DNA of 64,000 nt from NCBI GenBank assembly GCA_018417955.1, contig JACTVC010000024.1:558001-622000 (forward strand), read 5' to 3'. The position numbers and the translations under genes were made by a program. Of the stretch, positions 44,641 to 56,150 are shown piece by piece. Below the pieces are notes generated by a model. The model was not told the DNA's origin, did not search any database, and worked only from the letters and a program-made list of their open reading frames with translations. This stretch comes from Laccaria trichodermophora. Taxonomy: Eukaryota > Basidiomycota > Agaricomycetes > Agaricales > Hydnangiaceae. Each line of letters begins with the position of its first letter. Position 1 is the stretch's first letter.

Positions 44641-47416
44641 TTCAAAGCACTTTCAAAGGATTGATCAATGATACGTACACATGTAGTATACGCACATATG
44701 CTTTATGTATTTTATACACAAATTATGCCGATGCAAATGCCCGCGACGTAATTCCAAATAGTGGGTCTCACTTGTTTGCCTCTTCTACCGGTACCATCCC
44801 CGTATGTGATGTGATGTTTTCTCCGTTAACATCCTGAAACAGCTAAGACGAAATGACACACCAAGCTCGAGCTCACGGACGCATTTGAGGGAATCCTGAT
44901 ATGCGAGCAGCCGAATTTTGAATCTCAAGAATACCAGCGTGACGATTCGGACTGCGATCCAATAAAGTACGTATGAGAGGATCCCAATCGTTCCAACTAT
45001 TCGTAAATTTCTACGCATAGAAGTACAAGGATGGCGTAATGTAAATTTGTTGGTACAAATCAATATTAATATGGAGGAGGAAGCTACTTATGTGAAGTCG
45101 CTGCCAGGGTACTGTTAAATACTCAAACTTGGAACTCAAGATAGTCCTTCATCCACGCGCAGTCGAAAGCCATTCCAATTCAAACCTCGTCGATATTTTT
45201 TCCTTTGGCTGTGTTAAGCTTTCAAGTCATTGGCGTGTTTGTGGGTCCTTGTGGGTCCCATTTTACGACCAAACCGTGATTACAAATCTCAGCTACCATC
45301 TTTCTCAATATTTTGTTATATATACCATATGCAACGTATAATTTTTGATACCTCTAATGAAACTTTCTGTTAATCAGTATATCTATATATCTAGATCTCG
45401 GACTTCAAGAAACTTGCGTGTACCCGTGGCGTACGCGTACGCGTATAGCACACATACTTCAATCACCCCAGACTTTCAACTCATGACCAGGACCTGCTTT
45501 TTCGGATTCGGCCCCCAAAAAAAAGACGTTTGTATCAGATTTTCTATAAAGAAAACCAGAACGTGTTCGCGATCGATCGAAAAGGCGTGTTCTTTTCTTC
45601 TCCACGTCTGCGGGTGTCTGCCAAGTCGATTTCTAACGAGTATTGTGTGGTTCGACCTTTTAAATATTTATCTACTGTGGTACTTTTCTACGGAGTGTGT
45701 CCAGTCGTAATTAAATGCAGGAATGATAATATCATGTTTGGCCCGTGGATTCAAAATTTAAAAACTTTGAAGACAGTACTTAAGTACCAGTATATGGCTA
45801 GCTTCCAAATCCGGCTCCATGGCCAAACACAGCCAAAGTCACTGTTTGATTCCACCCTGACCGTTTTCCTTCCTCATGATCACCGTTTCAACACTCGTTG
45901 CTCGAATGGGGACATGCCGAAGTTGAACGTTGAGCGCTAGCCCAAATATATGCTGCCTCATGCATAAATTTGACGAAACGTTGACCTGGACCTCATGCCC
46001 ACAACGGTCACGCACCAATCTTGAACCTAGCGCTAGCTTGAGGCTGAACCTGTCCAACCTGTCTTGCTCGAGCTCTCATGATCACACGGCTAGCCATCAT
46101 GATCAGGCCTCGTCGCGAATGCTACTACTACGTATATACGGACCAGGCCTCAAGTTTTTTTAGCCTGAATCTGGCCTTTCCAATTCGCGCTATCAATACT
46201 GGCGATCCTGTGCGTACCGGTACCAGTCGCGATCGACACGAACTCCGATAGACAACACGCCACGATCGCGACGTACGCGTACTAGTACTAGTGGGCCTTT
46301 TATTGATCAAGCGCATACTATGCCTGTATGTGCAATTCGAACCTAGGTACCGGTGAGATTGTAACCCCATTTTTATCAAGGTACTGATATGGCCGTTCAT
46401 GGTACGGGCCCGGGTTAGATCCTGACGTTCTTAACATTGGCGAGACTGAGAAAATATTTGGCGTGAATTCGAACCTGGCCAGTTAATACAAGCGCTAGCG
46501 GTGAATCCGGAACTGCTCGCGTGTGTGAAGTTGTCAAGCTTTCACTATATATATACTTGGGAGGGATCCGTATATACGCAGCGCTAGCGCTAGCGCGCCC
46601 CTTGACCTCGTTTTCATACAATTGAGGTATGCTGCGCATACATATATGCATATGGTGCGTCGTCTCATATATTTTACTGACATCGATATCAATATCATCC
46701 GAAATCTGGCTAATACATACGATGTCAGATTGATCATGAATTCAAAGCGCGTGTTAATTCGAGTTCCGCAAGGATATAGGTGGCATGTTTCTTGGGATAT
46801 GCGCACATCGATATCGGTACCCTAGGCCTTCGGATTGAGTGCCTGACCGGAATGTCACATCGTGGTGATTAGGTTTACCTGAATTTATACTGGTACGTAG
46901 AATTACCGCTCTATTATTTTGATGAACGAACGACAGCGATACCTCACATATACACGGTACGAACATCCCACCCAATCGCAACGCCCACCCATCTCTTGCT
47001 AGTCGACGTCATAGTCAGCCATGCCTCCCAGTCACACATCTCAGGAATCGTTTTATACGTGTACGCAACGTATGTGTCCCTCGAAATTTGTAGGTGTGAA
47101 TTTAGTTGCTCAGTCACCGGATATCTAGACCGCTATACAACACCTGCAACGATGCCGCCTTTGAGCTCAAAGCCCTCCCGAACAAGTATTTCTCTTACTA
47201 GTACTACATGTAAGCCTCTGCGAAAAAGGTTGTCGATTATTGTTGCCAATTGTGTTGGGCCTCTGTTCCAGCAGCTATTCCCGCCGATGGCCTACCGATT
47301 CGTTCCTCAAAATCTTCCATCGCCCCTGGGTGCCGCGACCAGCCGAATCCTTTAAAAACCGCCTATTCACAAGGTAGCAGTAACCAGTTTTACAAACAAG
47401 CTTCACATATCTAATC
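44641..47416. other. 2.8 kb gene-poor stretch rich in short palindromes
   Basis: No supportable gene. The sequence is crowded with self-complementary hexamers and their runs, for example ACGCGTACGCGTACGCGTA (45,433-45,451), GTACGCGTACTAGTACTAGT (46,273-46,292) and GCGCTAGCGCTAGCGC (46,581-46,596). Short frames occur on both strands without codon structure. A low-complexity regulatory or decayed region. Confidence 0.4.
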
Positions 47417-49550
47417 ATGCCTATAGCTTCTGGTCGTCGCCCTCCATTCTCAAGGTCTCCGGAGCCCACCGCCTCAAATTACCGGCCTAACGCCTCTCTG
47501 AAAACATATTATGGGTCGGGTCAGTGGTAGACATTCCCTCTATCTAAAATATGCCTCACCCCATCATTATCCAGGTTCCGGGTATCAGGAGCGGTCCCAA
47601 CAAGCAGGTAATACCGCCAAGCCCAACATAGGCGAAACAGGGCAAAATGATCCCGCCGACAATCTGAGAGATTCGAGAGCCTCTGGAGAGCCTCCGGCTT
47701 TTCGAGCAGTGCCTCACGAAGAATTCCGCAGCAAGGACAAAGGCAAAAAGAGAGCCCCTCCGAACGATTCTTGGTATGATTCGATTCCCAACATTCCCCC
47801 TCGCGATCGCAGCCCAACTCCGCAGGTTGAACGTCCAACTAGATATGCTGGTACTCCATCCCCTCAGGACCCAGTCTTCGACCGACCACCTTCTGCAGAG
47901 CACGTACGAAAGGACGATGGTGCCATGGAGCCTCCGACCTGGTCCATCATCAGTGGCCCTGCTACCCCATTATTTTACTTCCATGACCGTTCTTCTAGCT
48001 CCACCCTTCCTGAACCCGAAGTTGCTGCGCATTCCGACCATGGGTACTATGACAGTAACAAACAGCACAGTAGCAATATGTTTGCCGGCGAGGATGAACA
48101 AGGCGATGAGGAGGCCCCTGTTAGTGACGATGCATTTGGCGGTGAAGGACTCTCTGTGGGTGATGATGAATTTGGTGGTGCGGAGGCTTATGCGGGTGAC
48201 TATGACACATTCGACGATGAGAACGGGAGGGGCCATTTTGTAAGTCACTTGTCCGATAGTATGCATATCTTGACGTTTGCTCCTAGTTTGCTCAAGAGTT
48301 TCTAAAGAAATTTGAAGAAGTTGGTCAACGACTGACCAATAATGTGAATTCGAATTTAGAGAAGATGGTTTCTTCTTTGGAGGCGCAGAATGCATCCTTT
48401 GAGAGGACATTGTCAAATTTAGTTTTCTCTCACGACAGAACCCCTTCTGTAGCAGTTAACGCTGATTCCGAGGTCAAGATCACAACTCATCCTGTTCGTA
48501 GGGATCCCAAGAAAATAACCTTGGCAGTAAGGGAGATCTCAATATTAATTTGAGCAGCTTACCTGGCTCTCTTTCACGCAGGACTCTGTGCGGAATCACC
48601 TTGTTCACCTTATGGGCCCCAGAGTTCAGAACGTCGACGAAGAAGCTGCGGACCTCTTTGCCGCAACGTCAGGCCTTCGACATGAATGGGACGATTGCTG
48701 CACAGCATCCCATTTCAGGATCGACATCCTCAATGGGCCGCGTTCCCCTTGGAATCGTTCTGCAGCTCGGGTAATCGCAATCGACTTCGCTCGTTTTCAT
48801 GATTTGAATCTTGATGGACCCCTACTGGACGATATAGAAAACACATTCTTTACGAGGGTAAAGACTTTACGTGCGGATCACCTCAAAAGTCTTCGTCCAA
48901 AGGCAGGTAATGAGCTCGACTCGCAGAAAGTTCGTAGATGGCAAAGAAAACGAGGAGTGAGTTACCTCATTCAAGTTAACTTTAATTTCTGTTGATAGAA
49001 AGCAGGTTTTCCTACGCCGATTATCTGTCGCATCGAAGTATAAGCCTCTGGAGAAACACATACGTTTTCTCCAGCGCCTCGGAGTGGACGGCATGTCAAG
49101 CGACGAATCGGAAGATGAATGTGAGACACGGAGTACCGCTGCTCTCCAACGCAGGCCCATTTACCATGTTATGATGCCCCGCTGGAGGGCGCAGTCTGTC
49201 ACGAGGTGGCTTCACACCCTTGATGGGCTTCATATGATTAGCCGTCGTGTCCGTCGGTCAAGGGGAGCGTTTCCTCGAAGGCGTATCTACAGTCAAGACA
49301 GGATCAGCAAGTCGACCAAAGTCATCAACTGTCTCCCATCAAATGTTTATGATGACATGTGGCTTGAGGAGCAACGGAAGGTGGAGGATGATCTATTCTC
49401 CTTACGCCCGGTTCATGTGAATTATGATTTATCCATTGATCCCACGATTTACAAGTAAGTGTCATAAGGCTTTGTAGATTTTTTTCTGCTAACCATGAAT
49501 GCCATACTAGTTACGTCAGAAATCTTGACCCATCATATGCAGAATACTAG
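47417..49550 (+). CDS. uncharacterised agaricomycete-type repeat-family protein
   Basis: Six exons; ATG at 47,417, stop TAG 49,548-49,550, and all splice junctions keep phase. The N-terminal half is disordered (Pro, Ser, Arg; KDKGKKRAPPNDSWYDSIPN) followed by an acidic part with two or three degenerate repeats (SVGDDEFGGAE). A short coiled segment (FLKKFEEVGQRLTNNVNSNLEKMVSSLEAQ) precedes the conserved-looking C-terminal half: VRNHLVHLMG, SPWNRSAARVIAIDFA, FFTRVKTLRADH, KVRRWQRKRG, LGVDGMSSDESEDE, MPRWRAQSVTRWLHTLD and SNVYDDMWL. From memory this motif series belongs to a large family of hypothetical proteins scattered in mushroom genomes; no function is assigned. Confidence 0.65.
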
Positions 49551-50225
49551 GATCATATATATGCGGAAGTGCGAAGTTTGTAAAAAACCTGTAGTCGACA
49601 TATATATATGAGATTGCTGTCGTTATTAATGTGTGCAGGATCCTACTTCGGAGAAGACGCGAACTGGTAAGCGAGCAACTCGCGATCGACGGGAATGATA
49701 TAAGCAAATTTTGGGTGATCGGCAGGGCTAACTGAGTTGTGTTGTTCCCTTTTTCTGAGGATCCCGTCCAAGCGTGGCGAAGAATTTTGTCGATAATCTG
49801 AGTGTACTTGCGCGAAACCTCGAAAGGCTTTGCGATGAGATTTGGGATGTATTTGCCAGCCAACACGCCAGGGTTGAGCTGTTTGGAATTAATGCGTGAC
49901 AGTCCAAAATATCGCGGTGGACCACCTGTGACGTGGTCTGTCGGTAAGTCTGCCACTTGTTGTTTGAGGTCGAAAGTGAGTGAAATTTGACCGTCTGGAC
50001 CGATCGTGCCTGAGAGACTGAAAGCCTTCTCCAGAAGCAGCGTATTCTCCGTAAGTAGTCTTGATATCCGTCAGAGCAGGTGAAACCAAAATGAGTGAGG
50101 GGACTCACTAATCCTCCTTCACATCCACATACATCACATTCTTTTCCTCCGAACTTGTGATGTTTGCGGGAAGGAGTGGGACGTCGACTATCGCGCATGT
50201 GAAGCGGTTCAGATTGCTTCGACAT
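49516..50225 (-). CDS. uncharacterised protein with Cys-rich N terminus
   Basis: Two exons. The first (50,225 to about 50,110) encodes MSKQSEPLHMRDSRR and a Cys-rich GGKECDVCGCEGG. After an intron (donor GTGAGTCCCC), the second continues NTLLLEKAFSLSGTIGPDGQISLTFDLKQQ, GGPPRYFGLSRINSKQL, VLAGKYIPNLIAKPFEVSRKYTQIIDKILRHAW. The frame stays open to 49,516, which would overlap the 3' end of the converging + gene by 35 bases, so the true end may be an earlier splice. No family is recognised. Confidence 0.45.
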
Positions 50226-51654
50226 CCTGAAGGTTTGTGGGAGTTCAGGGAGTGACTAGTAGAGAGACAGGTCGTTTGGAGCGACCTTTAAGGGCCCAAA
50301 AGAGTTGACTACGTCGCTGAGCATCTCCTTCACTTTTTCTTCTCACTAAAAAAAAAATTAATCATGTGAATTACGTAATTAAACTGACCTTCGAAGTCAC
50401 TAGTTGAGCAACCTCTGGGATTCCTTGAAGCACCTCCTCGCCACGGCTGTTGCTCGTTTCAACGCTCCCAAATATGTTGCCGGCAAACATGTCGGTGTGG
50501 TGGAGCTCGCGGTGAGTTTATCTCCATGCAAGGTCATAGCCCGAAGTTGTAACTCCTACGATACATGGACATTCATAAGCCTCATTGTTTTTCGTGAAAG
50601 TGAGAATGGAACAAAACAAGAAAAGTCGGTGTCTGTGAGGGCCTGAGAGACGCGGTCGAATGGGTTCAAGGCGCTGTTGAGACGCTGGTAAGCTGCTCAA
50701 AGCTTGGCGTCTAGATCTGTCACATCTGCTGTCGAGCATCTGGCAGTTGCAATGGTGCATGGCATCGTTGAGCGCGGGTTAACACCCCTTCTTTACAAGG
50801 GAGGTCCACGAGAGCAAATGATTTCAGTGAGTTGAGGGCAGTCGAAGTCGAAGTTGAGGATAAAGCGTGCAATTTCGAAGACATGACCTGGTGTCCGCTC
50901 AGATGTCGTGGAGGGTGAACAGAGAAAACGTACCTGAAGCAAATCCGGGAAGTCAATGTGTCACGCTAGCACGTAGAGACGTTTAGGCTCTTCCGGCTCT
51001 TTATGAACTGTTATTCAACTGCGAGGGTATTCATTCACATTGCTGTGAGACAAACGACCTCTGAGAGTCTTCATATGTTCGCTATACTCTGTATCTTCTT
51101 GCTGGCTATGAAACACAGGTAAGTAGCGTAGAGTCGAGGAAGAATAACACACCATTTGCTCTCGTCTGCTCCCTTGACTCATCGTTCCCTCTATTACCAT
51201 AGCACTGACCCTGGGCACCGTAAGGATTAGATGTTAATATAAACGAAACACTACGACACTCACAAGCTCCCTGCCCCACAAACGAATCCTGTACCATCGC
51301 CGCGCCATTGGACGTGTCCAAATGCAACCTCATTCACGATCGCATTTTCTTCGACAATATAGTTCCACATTTGAAAAGACCGTTCCGGACGCATCGTCGT
51401 ACTCTATGACCGTTCCACCGCAGTCACTGATATTGCAGACAGAACGTATGTCTCAGCGACGTCCTATAGCCGAAAGACCACTGTATTTCACGACGCAAAA
51501 CCTAAAATCATTGGTGGCCAGAACGAGTATTTTAGTACGCTGTGGCTCTCACCGTGCACATCCCTTTCAAATTCCTTGGAGGTGGGTCAAGACAAGGCTA
51601 AGAAATGGCAAAGATGATGATATATATTTATATATAGCACATGTACAGCACAAG
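50226..51654. other. unassigned interval before the inner right arm
   Basis: Contains scattered exon-like pieces: + strand LWDSLKHLLATAVARFNAPKYVAGKHVGVVELA at 50,410-50,515 followed by a possible intron, and a 51,322-51,672 frame of unclear meaning. Probably a decayed gene. No family is recognised. Confidence 0.35.
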
Positions 51655-51789
51655 TACTTTAAATTTTTGTAGACAAACGTAAGTAATAAGTTTTCCCACG
51701 GTGCACATCAACCGTCCTCATTATAATGCATATGGTGAATGAATCCCTGTAGCTGCGCGCGAACATTTTCTGCTTACTGCAGCGCCCCA

Positions 51790-52670
51790 TACAGACCTTG
51801 GAGCCAGCATACATCGACTAAAGACGCTCAGAAAAAGCTGGCTAGATCAAATTGTCAACCTCCAAAAAGTTTGTGTCGACTTCTCAATTCTGGCGTTCAA
51901 GCTCCTGCCCGGTGTCATAAATAATGGCGAAAGCCAAGCCATCATAATAGTCGGCGAGACAGGATTGGGGAAGACGACACCTAGTGCGCGTAATGAATCC
52001 CGTCATGCTAAAGCCTCGTCTGACCACAACTCTATTAGAATCCCGCAATCCGTTGCCTATCCAGACTTACATATCACATATCCTCATGGGTCTGTTGAAA
52101 GGTGTTGCCCAGAGGCGATCTGACCTCAAAATCATTCTCATGCCAGCCCCCCTCGATGCCGTCAGATTCCAGAATTACTTCAGCCTATACGCTCCAATGG
52201 CTCAGCCCCACTTGCCAAAGTCCCAGGTCGGTCACATCTAATAGAGGTCTTCTACACGCAAGAGCTAGAACCCTACGAAGTGGAGGCCAGTCCTTATGAT
52301 TCATCACGTTGAAGATGAAGGCGATGTTTTGTTCTTGACCGAAGAGGAGGAAATCGAGGACGCGTGACGCAAGATCTATGCATGGCCGCGAACGGGCTGA
52401 TCTTGTTCTTGGACAACTGCGGAAAAGAGATGTTGCTTACATGAGGGGGATTTTGACTTTGCAAACGCCTTCAAGAGGGCACGGTTCTCAAGGTCTGAAA
52501 GAACTTTCTCCGAAGCTGGAGGAAGGGAGGCGCTGGTGGAGGGCACAAATTGGGGTTGGGAGGGGGAGCTGGGGTTGTTGAGGGATGAGATCCGCACCGT
52601 TGCTGATCAATATAGGAAGGATAAAATGATGAGGGGGGTTTGTTTTTGTCTTAATGGATAGATCTCCAGT
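51790..52670 (+). pseudogene. PRP43-like DEAH-box RNA helicase fragment, right-arm copy
   Basis: Same decayed helicase as in the left arm: ASIHRLKTLRKSWL, VGETGLGKTT (Walker A, about 51,950-51,980), SHASPPRC.. in place of the SATLDA block with RFQNYFSLYA in another frame, then EVFYTQELEPYEVE and a DVLFLTEEEEIEDA region near 52,320-52,365. At least two frame changes and stops. The DEAH box itself was not found. Confidence 0.65.
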
Positions 52671-53459
52671 CACTCCAAGTGAATGGCCAGGCCATCAAGA
52701 TCACAGCATCTGAAGGCACAGATGTAGAGCTCGCCTTCGTTTGAACACTGGTTTTCATACCTGCAAACTCTTTCTCAAGGACGGAAATGCTGCACGGCCC
52801 AGCGTATCGTGTCGGAGTCCTCACATTGGCGATGAAGGCGATGAAGTCGATGAAAACGTCTGGTGAATTTACATTATTTCCTTATCAAAAGGAGCGGTCG
52901 CTGACGGCTGTTCATGCAGCTGGTTCTATTTAATTCCCAACATGATCTCCCGCGCACACACCTCTCTAAACCGGCCGTTTGTAAAAAACCAACCCTACGG
53001 GGGTGGAGCTGCAAGGGCCGGGCGCTGGACGCTCAGTACGGTACCCCAACCGCTCACCCCATATCTCTTCATTGTTGCCTCTTCCAAACACAGGATCAGG
53101 GTAAACTTGCTTCACCTGCTGCTTAAGATGCGACGCCTCAGCTTGCATCGGCATCTGGAAAGGAGTTTTAAGTGAGGAGGAAGGAGAAAAAGAACGTGCC
53201 CAGGTCCTATATACAGAAAGCATGATTTCGGGAAAATCTCAACACACCCTTCCGCGAATCGCGTTCCCGCAAGAAAACAAGCACGGGCTCCCCCATCCAT
53301 TGTCGATTTTCGCTCGGTGTAGGGATCGTTGACGATCGTTGTTCACAGCAAAGTTGATAGTCATTTGTTTGTCCAACACTCTCCCACTCCCATCATTTGC
53401 ACGCCTCTCTCGCACCACCCTATCAACACTCCGTCATTCACAACAACGCCTCAGAAACA

Positions 53460-53961
53460 ATGAGAACCAACTTCTTTCTCAGGGGCGACGTCCTTACCAA
53501 CTCGCCCCGGCGCAGCGAAGAAATTCAGCGCGTTCTGTGCAACATTGGGAAAATCAAGAACGACGTAGACACTTCTTTCGGCAAGCATCAGTGGGCGGTC
53601 GTCATCTTGTGAGTTCTTATCCTTGATCCCATATTGCATACTAATCATCCTTCAGCAACGGCCTCCATACTTCGAGGACTCGTCAACGTCACTCGACAGT
53701 TTTTGGGTTCGTCCAGGGGGGCGAACGCTTCTGTTTTCAGTGCTGGGCAGCCCACATCTTTGAGGATGGACGTACGGAGATGTTCCCCGATTACGACCGC
53801 GAGCTCGATCTTGAAGACTTGACACCTATTACCTGTGAGTACGTTACTTAATTCCCTTGCCGATATTTATTGGAGCCAAAATTTCTACAGTCGTCGCCCG
53901 CAACGGTTCCGTCGCGCACACCGTCATCTACGAAACGGATGGATGGTATACGATGGAGTAG
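53460..53961 (+). CDS. uncharacterised 132-residue protein, right-arm copy
   Basis: Exons 53,460-53,608, 53,656-53,834 and 53,891-53,961 have the same lengths (149, 179, 71) and splice sites as the left-arm gene, and the frame is open to TAG at 53,959-53,961. Residue changes between the copies include Arg/Cys after EEIQ, Lys/Glu before HQWAVVI, Cys/Tyr in the FQCW region and Pro/Ser before DYDREL. It starts 250 bases downstream of a pair of conserved motifs shared by both arms that may include the promoter. No function can be assigned. Confidence 0.65.
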
Positions 53962-54369
53962 AGGAATGCGGTCAGGTCGAGGGAAAGGGAACTGTCACCA
54001 TTTCTAATTCGCGAGTATGTAGAACCAAATTCACTTCTTGTCCTACTCGAACCCAGAAATTTCGTCTTACTACCTACTACAAACCGAAACGACATTGGAG
54101 AAGATGAACAAAGCAATAATAACGCGCACACGAAGACTTTAACTTCAATTCTAACGCGATGCACACACGGACATGTCCAGCAACGACTAAGTGTTAGATT
54201 TGGCATTTACGCGAACGTAAGTACATATACTCTTTTCCGCAAGTTTCTTTCATAGACTTCACTCTATTGCCTACTCCAAATCGAAACAACACCGGAAGCG
54301 ACGAACAACACAACAATGTCGCGCGTACACGAAGGCCCAACATCAACATCTAACGCGTAAATGCCGCCG

Positions 54370-55170
54370 GAAGGGCGAGGAATCGGGAGAAATGAACGTA
54401 TCCGCTACGGACAGGTGGCATTTCGCGTTTGCGAGTCGGGTATGATCCTGAGGAGTGGAAAGGTCACTGCTGTGATACTTTCCAAGTGAATTGTCGATGT
54501 GCCGGCAAAAGACACGAGCATTAAGCTTACCCCACTTGCAAAAAGGCCTTCGATGTGTCATGCTCCTCGAGTCTTTCTGACGGTTCCACAATGCCCTGCA
54601 CCTTCCCTGCCCCAAGACGACGTCTCGTCGTCCGCAAAATGGTCACACACCATCCTCCAGCTTCCAAAACCCTTCCACCTTGCCATCGGTCCCCCAGGCT
54701 TAAGACGAAGTCCTGCCATCCGCTAAACGCCCTGTCCACGTGTGGGTTATGTTAGATGGCTTCGTTGCCCTCGAAAACTATGAAAAGAAAAGAATAGGAA
54801 GGTTTGCTAAGTGATTCAACACCCTAAGCACGAAGAAGCACTTACACATTTCGTTTAGCGTCATCACCGTCCCACCTTGCATCGACGCAAGGTATCGACT
54901 TCCGGCAATCGCTATATCGGCAAGATGTGGTCCTCCCAAGACTCGTTTCTTGTTTTCGTTCGATGTTGTAGGCTGGAACGACGTACGCATATTCAGTTTA
55001 TGGAGATTTGGCACAAGGATGGACGTACCTTGGTCATTCAATCATTTACTGTCACCGCCTCTCATCCACCTTTCCAAAGCTCACCCACGACGTGTACATC
55101 TTCGTGTAAGCGTTATCATCGTCTTGCCGGCCTTCTCGTGTGTAGTTTCAGTTTGTAATCGGTAGCAGAA
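54370..55170. other. unassigned exon-like remnants
   Basis: On the minus strand a frame reads NMRTSFQPTTSNENKKRVLGGPHLADIAIAGSRYLASMQGG (54,860-54,990) and another GWQDFVLSLGDRWQGG (54,690-54,730), each short and broken. Probably pieces of other captured or decayed genes; the families are not recognised. Confidence 0.3.
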
Positions 55171-55179
55171 TGAAACGTC

Positions 55180-56150
55180 TTGCCTATCCCATTGACCGAT
55201 ACAAGGACCGCAGGCGTTGGTGAGAACAAGTCCACCGACACTTTCGAAGGCTTCTAGTTGTCCGTCTCGTGCAATGGTAGCGCGAACCTGCTCAGAACCT
55301 GGTGTGATAGTGAACTTGCTCTTGAGGTGGATACCGTGATCAGCAGCTTGCTTGACAATGGATGCCGAACGTGGCATATCCTCATATGACGAGTTGGTGC
55401 AGGAACCAATGAGGCTGACCTTGATCTCTTCAGGCCAGTTGTTCTTCTTGGCCTCCTCAGCGAATTTGGAGATGCGTGTAGCCAGATCTGGTGTGAAGGG
55501 GCCGTTGATGTGGGGCTCAAGTTCCGAAAGGTTCTACTGCAAGATGAGTTACGAAGACATCTCAAATTAAACCTTGACATACAATCTCGATGACCTGGTC
55601 GTATTCCGCACCCTCATCGGCTTTCAGGTTGTGGGCGAACTGCTTAGCATAGTTGGCAATATCCCCGCGTTTAGTAGCATTGAGGTAGTCGACCATCCGA
55701 TGATTGAAGGGGAACATGGATGTGATTGCACCGATTTCAGCGCCCATGTTGCAAATCGTAGCCATACCAGTGCAAGAGAGAGATTCGACACCAGGGCCCT
55801 TGTACTCGACAATAGCAAAGTCCCGCCCTTTACGGTGAGGATACCAGCGACCTTGAGGATGACGTCTGGAAAACGATAAGGCGTTGTTAAGGGATACATG
55901 AAGCGGATAACGTACCCTTGGGAGTAGCCCATCCACCGATTTTGCCAGTCAAATTGACACCGACGACCTTGGGGCACTTGATTTCCAAGGAATCCCAGCC
56001 ATAATGTCCACAGCGTCCACACCACCAACACCATAAGCAATCATACCGAGACCTCCAGCATTGGGGATATGCGAGTCAGTGCCGATCATAAGACGACCAG
56101 GGAATGCATAGTTTTGCAGGATAATTTGATGGAGACCATAAGCGTTTCTT
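55180..56150 (-). pseudogene. mitochondrial-type aconitase, internal fragment
   Basis: Minus-strand pieces in order: [43 protein letters not shown], then a one-base deletion (TGG GAA reads TGG AA), [17 protein letters not shown] in the next frame, [92 protein letters not shown] and [12 protein letters not shown]. The 4Fe-4S cysteines in GSCTNSS and CGPC are still present. The N-terminal 180 or so residues and the C-terminal swivel domain are absent. Introns are retained, so the copy is DNA-derived, not a retrocopy. The upstream end is fused directly to condensin sequence. Confidence 0.85.

Larger units (their letters stand above)
51655..54369. repeat. inner inverted arm, right (2.7 kb)
   Basis: Reverse-complement copy of 18,657-21,385. 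The inner end aligns at TTTTCCCACGGTGCACATCAACC and the outer end at AACGCGTAAATGCCGCCG; beyond both ends similarity stops. Differences are single-base changes and a few short indels, for example a replaced block at about 52,418-52,460. It carries the same helicase fragment and small gene, here on the + strand. Confidence 0.9.
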
